This document shows, piece after piece, positions 21,803 through 31,600 of a stretch of 64,000 nt of DNA. Made by a program: the position numbers and the translations under genes. The stretch comes from Vespertiliibacter pulmonis (GTDB taxonomy: Bacteria; Pseudomonadota; Gammaproteobacteria; Enterobacterales; Pasteurellaceae), in NCBI RefSeq assembly GCF_013377275.1, contig NZ_CP016615.1:1767740-1831739 (forward strand), in the 5' to 3' direction. The notes below the pieces were generated by a model. The model saw nothing but the letters and a program-made list of their open reading frames with translations, had not been told where the DNA came from and ran no database searches. Positions within the stretch are counted from its first letter, which is position 1, and every line of letters starts with the position of its first letter.

Positions 21803-22999
21803 ATGGCAATGTTTAGTCATATCCAAGCTGCGCCAGCTGACCCTATTTTAGGCTTAGGCGAAGCATTTAAAGCAGAAACTCGCCCAGAAAAAATTAATTT
21901 AGGTATTGGTGTTTATAAAGATTCGGCTGGTCAAACCCCTATTGTTAAAGCCGTAAAAGAAGCTGAAACTCGCTTACTTGCTACTGAAAAAACGAAAAAC
22001 TACCTCACCATTGATGGTATTGCTACGTTCAATAAGCAAACTCAAGCCCTATTATTTGGCGAGAGTGCTGAAGTGATTACATCAGGTCGTGCAAAAACGG
22101 CACAAAGTTTAGGGGGAACGGGGGCTTTACGCATTGCCGCTGAATTTATTAAACGTCAAACCAACGCTAAAAATGTGTGGATCTCCACGCCAACGTGGCC
22201 AAATCATAATGCTATTTTTAATGCCGTAGGTATCAATATAAAAGAATATCGCTACTATGATAAAGAAACAAAATCACTAGATTGGGACAATATGCTAGCA
22301 GATTTAAGCCAAGCAGAAGCAGGTGATGTTGTTTTATTACACGGCTGTTGCCATAACCCAACGGGTATTGACCCAACAGCAGAACAGTGGCAAACCTTAG
22401 CAGATTTATCTGCTAAAAAAGGTTGGCTTCCTCTCTTTGACTTTGCTTATCAAGGCTTTGCAAATGGTTTAGATGAAGATGCAATAGGCTTACGCACTTT
22501 TGTTAAAAATCATCGTGAATTATTAGTAGCAAGTTCATTTTCCAAAAACTTCGGATTATACAATGAACGTGTTGGAGCTTTTACCTTGATCGCTGATAAT
22601 GCAGAGGTTGCTGATAAAGCCTTTAGCCAAGTGAAATCCATTATTCGAGTCCTTTATTCTAACCCTTCATCACACGGTGCAAGCACAGTTGCTACTGTAC
22701 TTTCCGATCCAAAATTAAAAGCTGACTGGATCGAAGAACTTGCTAAAATGCGTAACCGCATCAAAGCAATGCGAACTAAATTTGTTCAAACATTAAAGGA
22801 TAAAGGGGCAACGCAAAATTTTGATTTCATTATTTCTCAAAATGGTATGTTCTCATTTAGCGGTTTAACCGCCGAGCAAGTTGATCGCTTAAAAGATGAG
22901 TTTGCGATTTATGCCGTACGTTCTGGCCGTATCAACGTTGCTGGAATTACTGATGATAATATCGATAGATTATGCGAATCGATTGTAAAAGTACTGTAA
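21803..22999 (+). CDS. aspC: Aspartate (aromatic amino acid) aminotransferase AspC
   Basis: A PLP enzyme interconverting aspartate and oxaloacetate, with likely side activity on aromatic amino acids. It has 398 residues. It tracks E. coli AspC throughout: [21 protein letters not shown], the cofactor region [13 protein letters not shown] and DFAYQGF, the PLP lysine in [15 protein letters not shown], and the substrate Arg in the C-terminal [11 protein letters not shown]. TyrB is the alternative in the same subfamily, but the close match favours AspC. AGAGGAAAA precedes the start. Confidence 0.92.
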   Translation: MAMFSHIQAAPADPILGLGEAFKAETRPEKINLGIGVYKDSAGQTPIVKAVKEAETRLLATEKTKNYLTIDGIATFNKQTQALLFGESAEVITSGRAKTAQSLGGTGALRIAAEFIKRQTNAKNVWISTPTWPNHNAIFNAVGINIKEYRYYDKETKSLDWDNMLADLSQAEAGDVVLLHGCCHNPTGIDPTAEQWQTLADLSAKKGWLPLFDFAYQGFANGLDEDAIGLRTFVKNHRELLVASSFSKNFGLYNERVGAFTLIADNAEVADKAFSQVKSIIRVLYSNPSSHGASTVATVLSDPKLKADWIEELAKMRNRIKAMRTKFVQTLKDKGATQNFDFIISQNGMFSFSGLTAEQVDRLKDEFAIYAVRSGRINVAGITDDNIDRLCESIVKVL

Positions 23000-23028
23000 T
23001 CCTTAAAATTTAACAAATATCAAATCCC

Positions 23029-23067
23029 AAAGGCAAACCAATCATCTTGTTTTGCCTTTATTTTTTC
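23029..23067 (+). terminator. Terminator after aspC
   Basis: AAAGGCAAA pairs with TTTGCCTTT over a 13-base loop and is followed by ATTTTTT. Confidence 0.8.
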
Positions 23068-23210
23068 AGCAAAATACTATTTTGCAAAAAATTCTGAAAT
23101 CTCACCGCTTGTTTTCGCTTTTTCCTAGCATTTACGCCCAATTTTGCCTATAATTTTGGATCTTTTAGCTTTATTAAAATTACATATTTTACCGTTTAAA
23201 AGGAAATACT

Positions 23211-24614
23211 ATGGCTCAATTCCCTACAATTTCAGAAATTCTTTCAGGCAAAATTGCCGTAGGTGAAGAAGTTTCTGTGCGTGGTTGGGTACGCACCCGC
23301 CGTGATTCTAAAGCAGGTTTATCATTTTTAGCTGTTTATGACGGATCTTGTTTTGATCCTATTCAAGCAATTATCAATAACGATCTTTCTAATTATCAAG
23401 ATGATGTACTCCGTTTAACCGCAGGCTGTTCTGTGATTGTAACAGGTAAAATCGTTGAATCTCCTGCAGAAGGGCAGGCTGTGGAACTCCAAGCAAATCA
23501 CGTTGAAGTTGTTGGCTGGGTAGAAGATCCTGACACTTATCCAATGGCAGCAAAACGCCACTCTATTGAATATTTACGAGAAGTTGCTCATTTACGCCCA
23601 CGCACTAATTTAATCGGTGCAGTTGCTCGTGTTCGCCACTGTTTAGCTCAAGCTATTCATCGTTTTTTCCACGAGCAAGGCTTTTACTGGGTTGCTACCC
23701 CACTGATCACGGCCTCAGATACAGAAGGTGCAGGGGAAATGTTCCGTGTATCTACCTTAGATTTAGAAAATCTACCTCGTGGTGAGAACGGTAAAGTTGA
23801 TTTCAGCGAAGATTTCTTCGGTAAAGAAGCCTTTTTAACAGTATCAGGGCAACTAAACGGGGAAACTTACGCTTGTGCATTAAGTAAAATTTACACCTTT
23901 GGTCCGACTTTCCGTGCAGAAAATTCTAATACAACTCGCCACTTAGCTGAATTTTGGATGGTTGAGCCTGAAATTGCATTCGCTAATTTAGCTGATAACG
24001 CCAAACTTGCTGAAGATATGTTGAAATATGTGTTCCGTGCAGTATTAGAAGAACGTAAAGACGATATGGCATTTTTTGCTAAACACGTAGATAGCAATGT
24101 CATTACTCGTTTAGAGAATTTCATCAATTCTGACTTTGCTCAAATTGACTATACTGATGCGATCGAAGTTCTACTTAAATCAGGCAAAACATTTGAATTC
24201 CCTGTTGAATGGGGAATCGACCTTTCTTCAGAACACGAACGTTATTTAGCCGAAGAATATTTCAAATCACCTGTAGTCGTAAAAAACTATCCAAAAGATA
24301 TTAAAGCTTTCTATATGCGTTTAAATGATGATGGCAAAACCGTTGCTGCAATGGACGTTTTAGCCCCTGGCATTGGTGAGATTATCGGTGGTTCACAACG
24401 TGAAGAGCGTTTAGATGTGCTTGATCGCCGTATGTTAGAAATGGGATTAAATCCAGAAGATTACTGGTGGTATCGTGATCTGCGTAAATACGGAACAGTT
24501 CCGCACGCAGGCTTTGGATTAGGATTTGAACGTTTAATCGTTTATGTAACAGGATTACAAAATATTCGAGAAGTGATTCCATTCCCTCGTGCACCACGCA
24601 ATGCAAGTTTCTAA
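23211..24614 (+). CDS. asnS: Asparaginyl-tRNA synthetase (AsnS)
   Basis: Charges tRNA-Asn. It has 467 residues, the family length. The N-terminal OB-fold anticodon domain ([20 protein letters not shown]) is followed by a class II core: motif 2 is [21 protein letters not shown] and motif 3 is the [10 protein letters not shown] segment. Downstream are a terminator and the convergent nrdR. A single-gene unit with AAAAGGA before the start. Confidence 0.96.
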   Translation: MAQFPTISEILSGKIAVGEEVSVRGWVRTRRDSKAGLSFLAVYDGSCFDPIQAIINNDLSNYQDDVLRLTAGCSVIVTGKIVESPAEGQAVELQANHVEVVGWVEDPDTYPMAAKRHSIEYLREVAHLRPRTNLIGAVARVRHCLAQAIHRFFHEQGFYWVATPLITASDTEGAGEMFRVSTLDLENLPRGENGKVDFSEDFFGKEAFLTVSGQLNGETYACALSKIYTFGPTFRAENSNTTRHLAEFWMVEPEIAFANLADNAKLAEDMLKYVFRAVLEERKDDMAFFAKHVDSNVITRLENFINSDFAQIDYTDAIEVLLKSGKTFEFPVEWGIDLSSEHERYLAEEYFKSPVVVKNYPKDIKAFYMRLNDDGKTVAAMDVLAPGIGEIIGGSQREERLDVLDRRMLEMGLNPEDYWWYRDLRKYGTVPHAGFGLGFERLIVYVTGLQNIREVIPFPRAPRNASF

Positions 24615-24636
24615 CTGCTTGTAATAACGTTTGTTT

Positions 24637-24662
24637 AATCCCCCTATTTTAGGGGGATTTTC
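24637..24662. terminator. Terminator between asnS and nrdR
   Basis: AATCCCCCTA pairs with TAGGGGGATT, loop TTT, followed by TTT on the plus strand, between convergent genes. Confidence 0.85.
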
Positions 24663-24672
24663 ACAGAGAAAA

Positions 24673-25131
24673 TTAACTATTGTCTAACCGTAATTTTTCA
24701 ATTTCTTTAGTAAATTCTGCAATATCATCAAAACTTAAATAGACCGAAGCAAAACGCACATAAGCTACTTTATCTAATTTTTTCAACGCATTAAGCACAA
24801 GATCTCCAATAAATTTACTTGATACCTCTCGCTCTCCTGTCGCTCTTAAAGACGACATAATATGTTGGATTGCGTATTCAACATCATTTGTACTCACTGG
24901 ACGTTTTTCTAAAGCCTGCATAAAGCTTTTACGTAATTTCTGCATATCAAAAGGCTGGCGATTACCACTATTTTTAATAATATGCGGAATAAAAACTTCT
25001 GCTGTTTCAAAAGTAGTAAAACGCTCTTTACAGCGAGGACATTCTCGGCGACGGCGAACTTGGTGTCCATCTGTCGTTAAACGAGAATCTATCACTTTAC
25101 TATCTTCTTCTTCACAAAATGGACAACGCAT
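24673..25131 (-). CDS. nrdR: Transcriptional repressor NrdR
   Basis: An ATP/dATP-sensing repressor of ribonucleotide reductase genes. It has 152 residues. The N-terminal zinc ribbon has CPFC and CPRC pairs with the RRRREC linker that binds NrdR boxes, and an ATP-cone domain follows ([20 protein letters not shown]). The start overlaps the ycgL stop as TAATG, so the two are translationally coupled. Confidence 0.95.
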   Translation of the reverse strand: MRCPFCEEEDSKVIDSRLTTDGHQVRRRRECPRCKERFTTFETAEVFIPHIIKNSGNRQPFDMQKLRKSFMQALEKRPVSTNDVEYAIQHIMSSLRATGEREVSSKFIGDLVLNALKKLDKVAYVRFASVYLSFDDIAEFTKEIEKLRLDNS

Positions 25132-25424
25132 TATCCATTTCCTTGCAATCTAGCTTGTTGCTCGGCTATAAATATTTTATGCAAATTTTCAGGTGGAGAA
25201 GGTAATTGGAAATAGTAGCCTTGCGTTTGAATCGTTTGCAAAACTTCACGGTTATCTGCCCGCTTGAGTGGCTTATCCCCAGACAAATTAAACAGCATCA
25301 CAAACTGCGGTTTACCAAACATTTGACGAAGTTCATCAGGAATGGCATCAAACTGATCCCGTTTTTCTACATACAGATACATTCCGTCTTGTTTCAAACT
25401 TTTATAAATTGCACACAACATCAC
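25131..25424 (-). CDS. YcgL-domain protein (DUF709)
   Basis: A 97-residue cytoplasmic protein of the YcgL family, recognised by [20 protein letters not shown] and the C-terminal [14 protein letters not shown]. The family has a solved alpha/beta fold but no settled function. It lies nine bases downstream of dnaB and overlaps nrdR, so the run dnaB-ycgL-nrdR is probably one transcript. The second Met could equally be the start. Confidence 0.88.
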   Translation of the reverse strand: MMLCAIYKSLKQDGMYLYVEKRDQFDAIPDELRQMFGKPQFVMLFNLSGDKPLKRADNREVLQTIQTQGYYFQLPSPPENLHKIFIAEQQARLQGNG

Positions 25425-25432
25425 GTTACTTC

Positions 25433-26887
25433 CTAGTCTTCATTATCATAAGCAGGGCCTTGATAATTATCAAAGCGAGAATACTGTCCTTGGAACGTTA
25501 AACGTACCCGCCCTATTGGGCCATTACGCTGTTTACCAATGATGATATCTGCCGTACCTTTGTGTTCAGAATTATCGTTATAGACTTCATCACGATAGAT
25601 AAACATAATTAAATCGGCATCTTGCTCAATGGAGCCAGATTCCCGTAAATCGGAATTTACAGGGCGTTTATCCGCACGTTGCTCAAGACTTCGGTTTAAC
25701 TGAGAAAGTGCGACAACGGGTACTTGTAACTCTTTTGCCAGTGCTTTAAGAGAACGAGAAATTTCAGCAATTTCCAATGTTCGATTATCGGCAAAGCCCG
25801 GAGCTCTCATTAGCTGTAAGTAATCCACCATAATTAAACTCAGCCCACCATTTTCACGGTAAACTCGTCTTGCTCTTGAACGTAATTCAGTTGGTGTCAA
25901 GCCTGAGCTATCATCGATATAAATATTTTTCCGACTTTGCAAAATTGCCATTGTACTTGAAATTTTTGACCAATCATCATCGTCATAAATCTGACCTGTT
26001 CTAATTTTAGTCTGATCAACTCGAGAAAGTGATGCCAACATTCTCATCATAATTTGATCTGCAGGCATCTCAAGACTAAAAATCAGCACAGGTTTATTCG
26101 GAGTTTTGACCTTGTTACCGTTCTCATCAGTTTCTTCGATATCCTCCAACGCTGCATTTTCACATAAATTCATCGCAAACGTTGTTTTCCCCATTGAAGG
26201 GCGAGCCGCCACAATAATTAAATCAGAAGGTTGCAACCCTGCCGTTTTTTTATCTAAATCAATAAAGCCCGTAGAAACACCCGTAATACCATTATTTTCA
26301 CGATTTGCCGCAAGCAACTCAATGCGAGCTAGTGTATTAATCAAGATCGAATCAATATTTTTTGGTCCTTCACTACTTGATGTACGTTTTTCAGCAATTT
26401 GGAATACTGTACGTTCTGCCTCATCAAGTACATCTTTAACAGGCATTCCTTTCGGCTGGTAGCTCAATTCAGCAATTCGATTACTCACTGCAATCAGTTC
26501 ACGGCGAATTGCCCGTTCGCTGATAATATCAGCATAGGTTAATACATTCGCTACACTCGGGGTATTTTTTGACAACTCGGCTAAATATGCCAAACCACCA
26601 ATATCTTGTAATACCCCTTTATTCTTTAAAGCTTGATCAAGGGTAATTAAATCAATCGGCTGATGATCTCGCACAAGCTCTGTCATCTGTTCATAGATCG
26701 TACGGTGCGCAAAATTATAAAAATCTTGTGAACTCAAACGCTCTGCAACGTTATCCCATTGCTCACTACTTAACATCAATGCCCCAAGTACCGCCTGCTC
26801 TGCTTCAATAGAATGGGGGGCAATATTGATCTGCTCAAGTTGGCTATCAACCGTTCGTTCTGGTTTTTGCGGTTTAAATTTTGCCAT
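25433..26887 (-). CDS. dnaB: Replicative DNA helicase DnaB
   Basis: Hexameric 5'-3' helicase of the replisome. It has 484 residues with no intein. The N-terminal primase-interacting domain ([16 protein letters not shown]) is followed by the linker helix and the RecA-like domain. Walker A is ARPSMGKTT at residues 228-236, Walker B MVDYLQLM, then [12 protein letters not shown] and [14 protein letters not shown]. It is the first gene of the minus-strand run with ycgL and nrdR. Some 180 bases upstream hold paired uptake signals. Confidence 0.96.
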   Translation of the reverse strand: MAKFKPQKPERTVDSQLEQINIAPHSIEAEQAVLGALMLSSEQWDNVAERLSSQDFYNFAHRTIYEQMTELVRDHQPIDLITLDQALKNKGVLQDIGGLAYLAELSKNTPSVANVLTYADIISERAIRRELIAVSNRIAELSYQPKGMPVKDVLDEAERTVFQIAEKRTSSSEGPKNIDSILINTLARIELLAANRENNGITGVSTGFIDLDKKTAGLQPSDLIIVAARPSMGKTTFAMNLCENAALEDIEETDENGNKVKTPNKPVLIFSLEMPADQIMMRMLASLSRVDQTKIRTGQIYDDDDWSKISSTMAILQSRKNIYIDDSSGLTPTELRSRARRVYRENGGLSLIMVDYLQLMRAPGFADNRTLEIAEISRSLKALAKELQVPVVALSQLNRSLEQRADKRPVNSDLRESGSIEQDADLIMFIYRDEVYNDNSEHKGTADIIIGKQRNGPIGRVRLTFQGQYSRFDNYQGPAYDNED

Positions 26888-27065
26888 TTGTCTCTCTTAA
26901 TATCTCTAATTTATCGGGTGGATTAAACTGGGGAAACAAGCGGACATCTCCGTTTGCAATAAAAATGAGAAAATCACCGCTTGTTATCTTAGATTTATAG
27001 AATTCCATCACAGTTAAATGTGAATAAGCGGTAAGTTTATCGGAAAATAATACAAATTTGAATTA

Positions 27066-27884
27066 TTAAAACTTATCCCAAATGGGCTTACACTCACTTG
27101 GTAAGGTGAGATTTTTACCTAATTCAACCCAGCCCGTAGGATAATGAAAATCTGACCCAACAGAGCCATACAAATCAAATTCTGTTGCCCAACGAGCAAG
27201 TAATTGGCGTTGGTCGGGTGTTTGTGCCGAACCTGCCACTTCTAGCCCATCGCCTCCCGCTTGTTTAAAGTCTTCAATTAAACGTCTCACCCAACGAGCA
27301 GTCATTTTATAACGTAATGGGTGAGCAACACAAATTACCCCGCCAGCTTGGTGAGTTACCTCAACCGCCTCTGCCATTGAACACCAAATCGGCTTAACAT
27401 ACGCCCGTTTTCCCATTCCTAAATAGTGTTTAAATGCCTGATCATCATTTTTAGCATAGCCTTCCGCTACTAAAAATCGCCCATAATGGGCTCGGGTTAT
27501 TTCGCCACTGGCAAATTTCTTTGCACCTTCATAAGCATTTGGAATGCCCGCTTTGGCTAATTTTTCGCTGATTTTTAATGAACGTTGCTGACGCAATTCC
27601 GCTTGGGATTTTAACAGCGTAACAAGGGCTTCATTTTTTTCATCAACATTTAATGCAGCCAAATGGATACTTTTATCTTGCCAAAGAATTGAAATTTCTA
27701 CCCCTGCAATTAGTTGAATTGGCAAGTTTTGAGCAGCTTTTTTAGCTTCGGCAACACCAGCAATGGTATCGTGATCCGTTAAAGCTAACATTCCAAGTTG
27801 TTTTTCAACAGCTCGTTGTACTAATTCTGTGGGCGTTAAAACACCGTCTGATGCGGTGCTATGGCTATGTAAATCTCTAATCAT
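27066..27884 (-). CDS. PHP-domain phosphoesterase, RNase AM / YciV-like
   Basis: A 272-residue PHP-family metal enzyme. The four motifs are visible: DLHSHSTASDG at the N-terminus (His6, His8, Asp13), ALTDHDT (Asp37, His38), GVEIS, and the C-terminal SDFHYP. E. coli YciV (RNase AM) removes 5' nucleotides from short RNAs and 5S/16S/23S precursors and dephosphorylates 3',5'-bisphosphates; the match in length and motifs suggests the same role. It is a single gene on the minus strand, about 95 bases downstream of the next gene. Confidence 0.85.
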   Translation of the reverse strand: MIRDLHSHSTASDGVLTPTELVQRAVEKQLGMLALTDHDTIAGVAEAKKAAQNLPIQLIAGVEISILWQDKSIHLAALNVDEKNEALVTLLKSQAELRQQRSLKISEKLAKAGIPNAYEGAKKFASGEITRAHYGRFLVAEGYAKNDDQAFKHYLGMGKRAYVKPIWCSMAEAVEVTHQAGGVICVAHPLRYKMTARWVRRLIEDFKQAGGDGLEVAGSAQTPDQRQLLARWATEFDLYGSVGSDFHYPTGWVELGKNLTLPSECKPIWDKF

Positions 27885-27935
27885 TCTTCTATTACCTTAA
27901 TTTTCGCCCTTTTAATTTTTACATCAATTTAAATG

Positions 27936-27958
27936 AAAAACCACGGCATTTACCGTGG
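27936..27958 (-). terminator. Terminator after the SAM-hydrolase-like gene
   Basis: Read on the minus strand, CCACGG-taaatg-CCGTGG is followed by five T. It lies about 22 bases after the stop of the gene at 27980-28972. Confidence 0.8.
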
Positions 27959-27979
27959 CTATATACTTTTAATCTATTT

Positions 27980-28972
27980 TTAGTTTATTTTTTCACAAGA
28001 TTTTAGCGAAACAGACCATTCTGATCCTGATTTAATTTTATATTTCTCGGCGAAGTTTTCCATATTAAGGGCGAATGATACATTAAGCAAGCTATTAAGA
28101 TATAATAACGGCTTACCTTGCTCAACATCGCCAAAACTGCTCTTATAAGGCATTACACCACTATAATAAGTTTTCACGTTTTCACCATTTTTCTCACTGA
28201 TCTCAACGCATACTTTCTCATCTTTTTTAATGCCTGATTGAGCTAATAACTCATCACTGATATTTGTCCAAATATTGCCATACTGAACATCTAACACTGG
28301 AATATTACCTTTTAACACACCATTTTCCAACACAGGCTGTTGATAGCTAATGGTTTCGACTTTTGGCTCAAGTTCAGGTCCAACTTGTTCAAAACTAATT
28401 TTTCCTGAAGCCAAACGAGCCCCAGTATAAGCATAAACATCACGCCCGTGGAAGGTATAAGATTTTTCTGAGCCTTTTAAGCGGTTCACTTTCTCATCAA
28501 TTTCACGCACAGCCTCAATGCCTAAATGCTCTGCCACTAAGGTTAAAGTACCGTTATCGGGGGTAACAAAATAATGCCCTGTTTTAGTTTTCAGTACTAC
28601 TGATTTACGAGCTGTCCCCACACCTGGATCAACCACACTCACAAACACCGTGCCTTTTGGCCAATAGGTTGCCGTTTGATACAAGCGGTAAGATGCTTCC
28701 CAAATATTGTAAGGGGTAATTTCGTGGGTTAGATTGAACATTTTCAGCTCAGGATCAACCCCAAATGCCACACCTTGCATTGCAGATACCGCACCATCTC
28801 TCAAGCTAAAATCTGTTTGTAGAACTAACGCATTTTTGACTAAATGCTCAGTTGAACTTACTACTTGTTCTGACGTTTTAGGAGTAACACTTTCCGTATT
28901 TGCTACGGCAGAAAGTGAAAAGCCAGAAAGAGAGAACATTGCCAAAGCAATCGCAAGACGTGTTTTTTTCAT
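27980..28972 (-). CDS. Exported SAM hydroxide adenosyltransferase-like protein (DUF62 family)
   Basis: A 330-residue protein with a classical signal peptide (MKKTRLAIALAMFSLSG..., cleavage near AVA-N). The rest matches the DUF62 / SAM hydroxide adenosyltransferase fold: LQTDFSLRDG near residue 52, HEITPYNIWEA, VVDPGVGTARKS, VTPDNGTLTLV and FHGRDVYAYTGA. Cytoplasmic members hydrolyse SAM to adenosine and methionine. An exported version would have no obvious SAM pool, so its substrate is uncertain. The family aspartate and arginine positions in TDFS..D and DPGVGT.R are retained. It is a single gene between a PHP enzyme and sbcB, with its own terminator. Confidence 0.8.
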   Translation of the reverse strand: MKKTRLAIALAMFSLSGFSLSAVANTESVTPKTSEQVVSSTEHLVKNALVLQTDFSLRDGAVSAMQGVAFGVDPELKMFNLTHEITPYNIWEASYRLYQTATYWPKGTVFVSVVDPGVGTARKSVVLKTKTGHYFVTPDNGTLTLVAEHLGIEAVREIDEKVNRLKGSEKSYTFHGRDVYAYTGARLASGKISFEQVGPELEPKVETISYQQPVLENGVLKGNIPVLDVQYGNIWTNISDELLAQSGIKKDEKVCVEISEKNGENVKTYYSGVMPYKSSFGDVEQGKPLLYLNSLLNVSFALNMENFAEKYKIKSGSEWSVSLKSCEKIN

Positions 28973-29073
28973 AGAAAGTCCTTATGGTTAGATGTTGCAT
29001 TAGTGTAAACTTTTAGTTAAATGGTAATTAGTTAAATACCATTTGTCTAGTCTAAAACCCATTATTTTTCAGT

Positions 29074-30636
29074 CTATTTTTGTTTACCAAATAACACATT
29101 TAACGCTTCAAATTTAGCCTGTTTATCTGCTGATTTTTCCACCACATCATTAAGTTCATTTAATAAATTTTGCGACTGCGAATTCTCTTGCACTTTATAA
29201 TTTGCTTTAGGAAAATTTTCCGCCAGTTGCCCTGCGTAAGCGGTGAGTTCCTCTAATAATTTTGCTTTTTCAGGGTTATCAAAATGTTCTTGGAATAACC
29301 TGTCTATCGCCTCGCTAAAGGCATCTGCTTGCTCATCAATTTGCTGATGACACCATTTTTGCCAACGGATTTGCTCGGCTCGGGTTAAAGTTTCAGAGTA
29401 ATGTCTCGCTCGGTAGTGGAACAATAACGGCTCAACCCGTGGGTCTGCAAATTTCAAGGCGTGATTTGCCAGCTGTTCAGGGGGAAGTTCCCGCAAAATC
29501 GCCATATTATTTTTATCCGCCGTAGAGAAAAAGCCTTGATACAAACTCTGCTCGACATTTTTAGGTTCATCAAACGTCCGATCTTCGGCAAATATTTCAA
29601 TCACTTTTTCACGCACCACACTTTTATTCTCTTTAAGCAATTTCAAATTGGCTAAACAGGCTGGTCGGTCAATGCCTAATCGCTCCGCATTTTCAGGTAA
29701 TAACGTTTTGGCAGGGGCTAAAATCGGGCATTTATTGATATGCACTAATTTTAACGGCACAGAGGCAATACCCTGTTCTTCCAACTCACTTTTTGGGGTA
29801 TATAATCGCTCTCGCAATAGCTGTGCAGGCTCGTGTAGTAAGCCGTCAATATTTCCTGCCAAATCACACACAATCACCGCATTTTGGTTGGTTGGGTGCC
29901 ACGCAAGCGGTGCGATCCACGCCGTATTTCCCCGATAATTGCCAAGCATTCCCGAAACGTGAACCAACGGGGTCATCTCGCCCACATCAATCATCGCCTC
30001 AATCGCCTTTTTGCCTCGATTGTCAAAGAAAAATTGGAACAATTTCGGCTGTTTTTGCTTAATCAATTTTGCCATTGCAATGGTGGCATAGACATCTGCC
30101 ATTGCATCGTGGGCATTTTCGTGGGCAATGCCATTTGCTTTGGTTAAATTTTCTAATTTGAAATTGGGCAACCCATTTTCATCAAACGCCCATTCAATGC
30201 CATCAGGGCGTAACGCATAACAGGCTCGCACCACGTCCAATAAATCCCAACGGGAATTGCCGTTTTTATAGCTGTATTCATAGGGGTCAAAAAAGTTACG
30301 GAAAAAGGTATAACGGGTCATCTCATCATCATAACGAATGTTGTTATAACCCATTATGCAGGTGTTTGGCTGGCTAAATTCGTGGTGAATGCGGGCAGAA
30401 AATTCAGGCTCACTCACGCCCTGTTCATTACATAGCTGAGGGGTAATCCCCGTTACCATCACCGCTTCAGGGCTAGGCAAATAATCGGGCGTTTGCTTGC
30501 AGTAAAACATCACAGGCTCGCCAATAATGTTAAATTCGCTGTCGGTGCGTATCCCCGCAAACTGGGCGGGGCGGTCTTTCGCAGGGTGAATACCAAAGCT
30601 CTCAAAATCGTAAATAAAAAAAGTCGGCTGGTGCAT
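29074..30636 (-). CDS. sbcB: Exodeoxyribonuclease I (SbcB)
   Basis: 3'-5' single-strand DNA exonuclease acting in recombination and mismatch repair. The 520 residues exceed the 475 of E. coli, mostly in the C-terminal half. The DEDDh active site is visible: IYDFESFG (Asp10, Glu12), GYNNIRYDDEMTRY, and HENAHDAMADVYA with the final His/Asp. SH3-like and C-terminal helical domains follow. It is a single gene on the minus strand. Confidence 0.94.
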   Translation of the reverse strand: MHQPTFFIYDFESFGIHPAKDRPAQFAGIRTDSEFNIIGEPVMFYCKQTPDYLPSPEAVMVTGITPQLCNEQGVSEPEFSARIHHEFSQPNTCIMGYNNIRYDDEMTRYTFFRNFFDPYEYSYKNGNSRWDLLDVVRACYALRPDGIEWAFDENGLPNFKLENLTKANGIAHENAHDAMADVYATIAMAKLIKQKQPKLFQFFFDNRGKKAIEAMIDVGEMTPLVHVSGMLGNYRGNTAWIAPLAWHPTNQNAVIVCDLAGNIDGLLHEPAQLLRERLYTPKSELEEQGIASVPLKLVHINKCPILAPAKTLLPENAERLGIDRPACLANLKLLKENKSVVREKVIEIFAEDRTFDEPKNVEQSLYQGFFSTADKNNMAILRELPPEQLANHALKFADPRVEPLLFHYRARHYSETLTRAEQIRWQKWCHQQIDEQADAFSEAIDRLFQEHFDNPEKAKLLEELTAYAGQLAENFPKANYKVQENSQSQNLLNELNDVVEKSADKQAKFEALNVLFGKQK

Positions 30637-30721
30637 TTTATGTCTTCTGGTTCAGTTTATTTTTCACAAATTTTACCCCATAACCGCCTAATCTAACAGG
30701 TTAAATTTTATCTTAATCAAC

Positions 30722-30817
30722 AAATCCCCCTTACTTTCCCTTTGTTAAATGGGGAAACTATTTTTTAATACCTCACAAAGCCCGTTCCCCTCTTTAGAAA
30801 AGAGGGGCTGGGAGATT
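30722..30817. repeat. Dispersed GC-hairpin repeat, copy 1 (left flank of accessory island)
   Basis: About 96 bases with two hairpins: CCC-TTTGTTAAA-TGGGG, then CCCCTCTTT with AAAGAGGGG. A clearly related copy in the same orientation lies at 33321-33417. The shared order is CCTTAC, CCCTTTG, GGGGAAACT, TCACAAA, TTCCCCTCTTT, AGAGGGGCT. The two copies bracket the LRR and PLD-DnaJ genes. Both could also act as terminators. Confidence 0.75.
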
Positions 30818-30925
30818 TGCCTTTAACAAAAAAATAAACAAATTTACCCCTTGTGAAAAGATTTCTCTCACAAAATTTGTTAAAATTTAGCAATTTAATT
30901 CACCTAAGAAAGAACGGAAAATAAA

Positions 30926-31586
30926 ATGAAAAACACCCCGATACTCAGCCCCAAAAACACCCAGCTCACCAAAACCATTGGCAAACATATCGCCATTGTC
31001 AATAAACTACTCGCTCCTCGTGGTTTAACCGATCAGCAAAAATTAGACTGGTGGAATAATTTAGATAAAGAATGGAAAGATATTTTTCTTGAAGAATTAA
31101 ACATCAGCCTTGAACAATTTAACCAACAGCCTAAACACTATTTAGATACCTTATTTCAATTAATCACGCTTGATCTAAGTTGGAACAACCTCAGCGATAT
31201 TTCACCCCTCGCTCAGCTCAACCAATTAACCACACTTGAGCTAAGTTATAACAAAAACATCAGCGATATTTCTCCCCTCGCTCAGCTTACTCAATTAACA
31301 ACACTTGATCTAAGTTGGAACAACATCAGCGATATTTCCCCCCCTCGCTCAGCTTACTCAATTAACAGAGCTTAATCTAGAAAACAACAACATCAGCGAT
31401 ATTTCTCCCCTCGCTCAGCTTACTCAATTAACCACACTTTGGCTACGGAACAACAACCTCAGCGATATTTCTCCCCTCGCTCAGCTCGCTCAATTAACAG
31501 AACTTAATCTATGGAATAACCCTATTTCTCAGGCAGATAGGGACTGGCTACAAGCCCAGCTACCGAATTGTGATATTAAGTTTTAA
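30926..31586 (+). pseudogene. Leucine-rich-repeat protein gene, frameshifted at a C7 tract
   Basis: The first frame runs 149 codons from ATG 30926 to a stop at 31375. The N-terminal 80 residues hold WWNNLDKEWKDIFLEEL, a cap seen in front of bacterial LRRs. Three 22-residue repeats of the type LDLSWNNLSDISPLAQLNQLT (internalin/SDS22-like) follow. At 31338-31344 seven C replace the six needed for frame (compare TCTCCCC in the other repeats). The next frame continues with three more repeats (LAQLTQLT..., LENNNISDISP..., LWNNPISQ) to a TAA at 31584-31586. Removing one C restores exactly 220 codons (219 aa). This is either decay or slipped-strand phase variation. No signal peptide is seen, so a cytoplasmic product is likely. 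Confidence 0.82.
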
Positions 31587-31600
31587 TAAAGGATAATACG

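Noticed and set aside
31172..31520. Regular 66-bp repeats as a possible CRISPR array
   Set aside because: They are coding leucine-rich repeats in register with 22 residues, without unique spacers.
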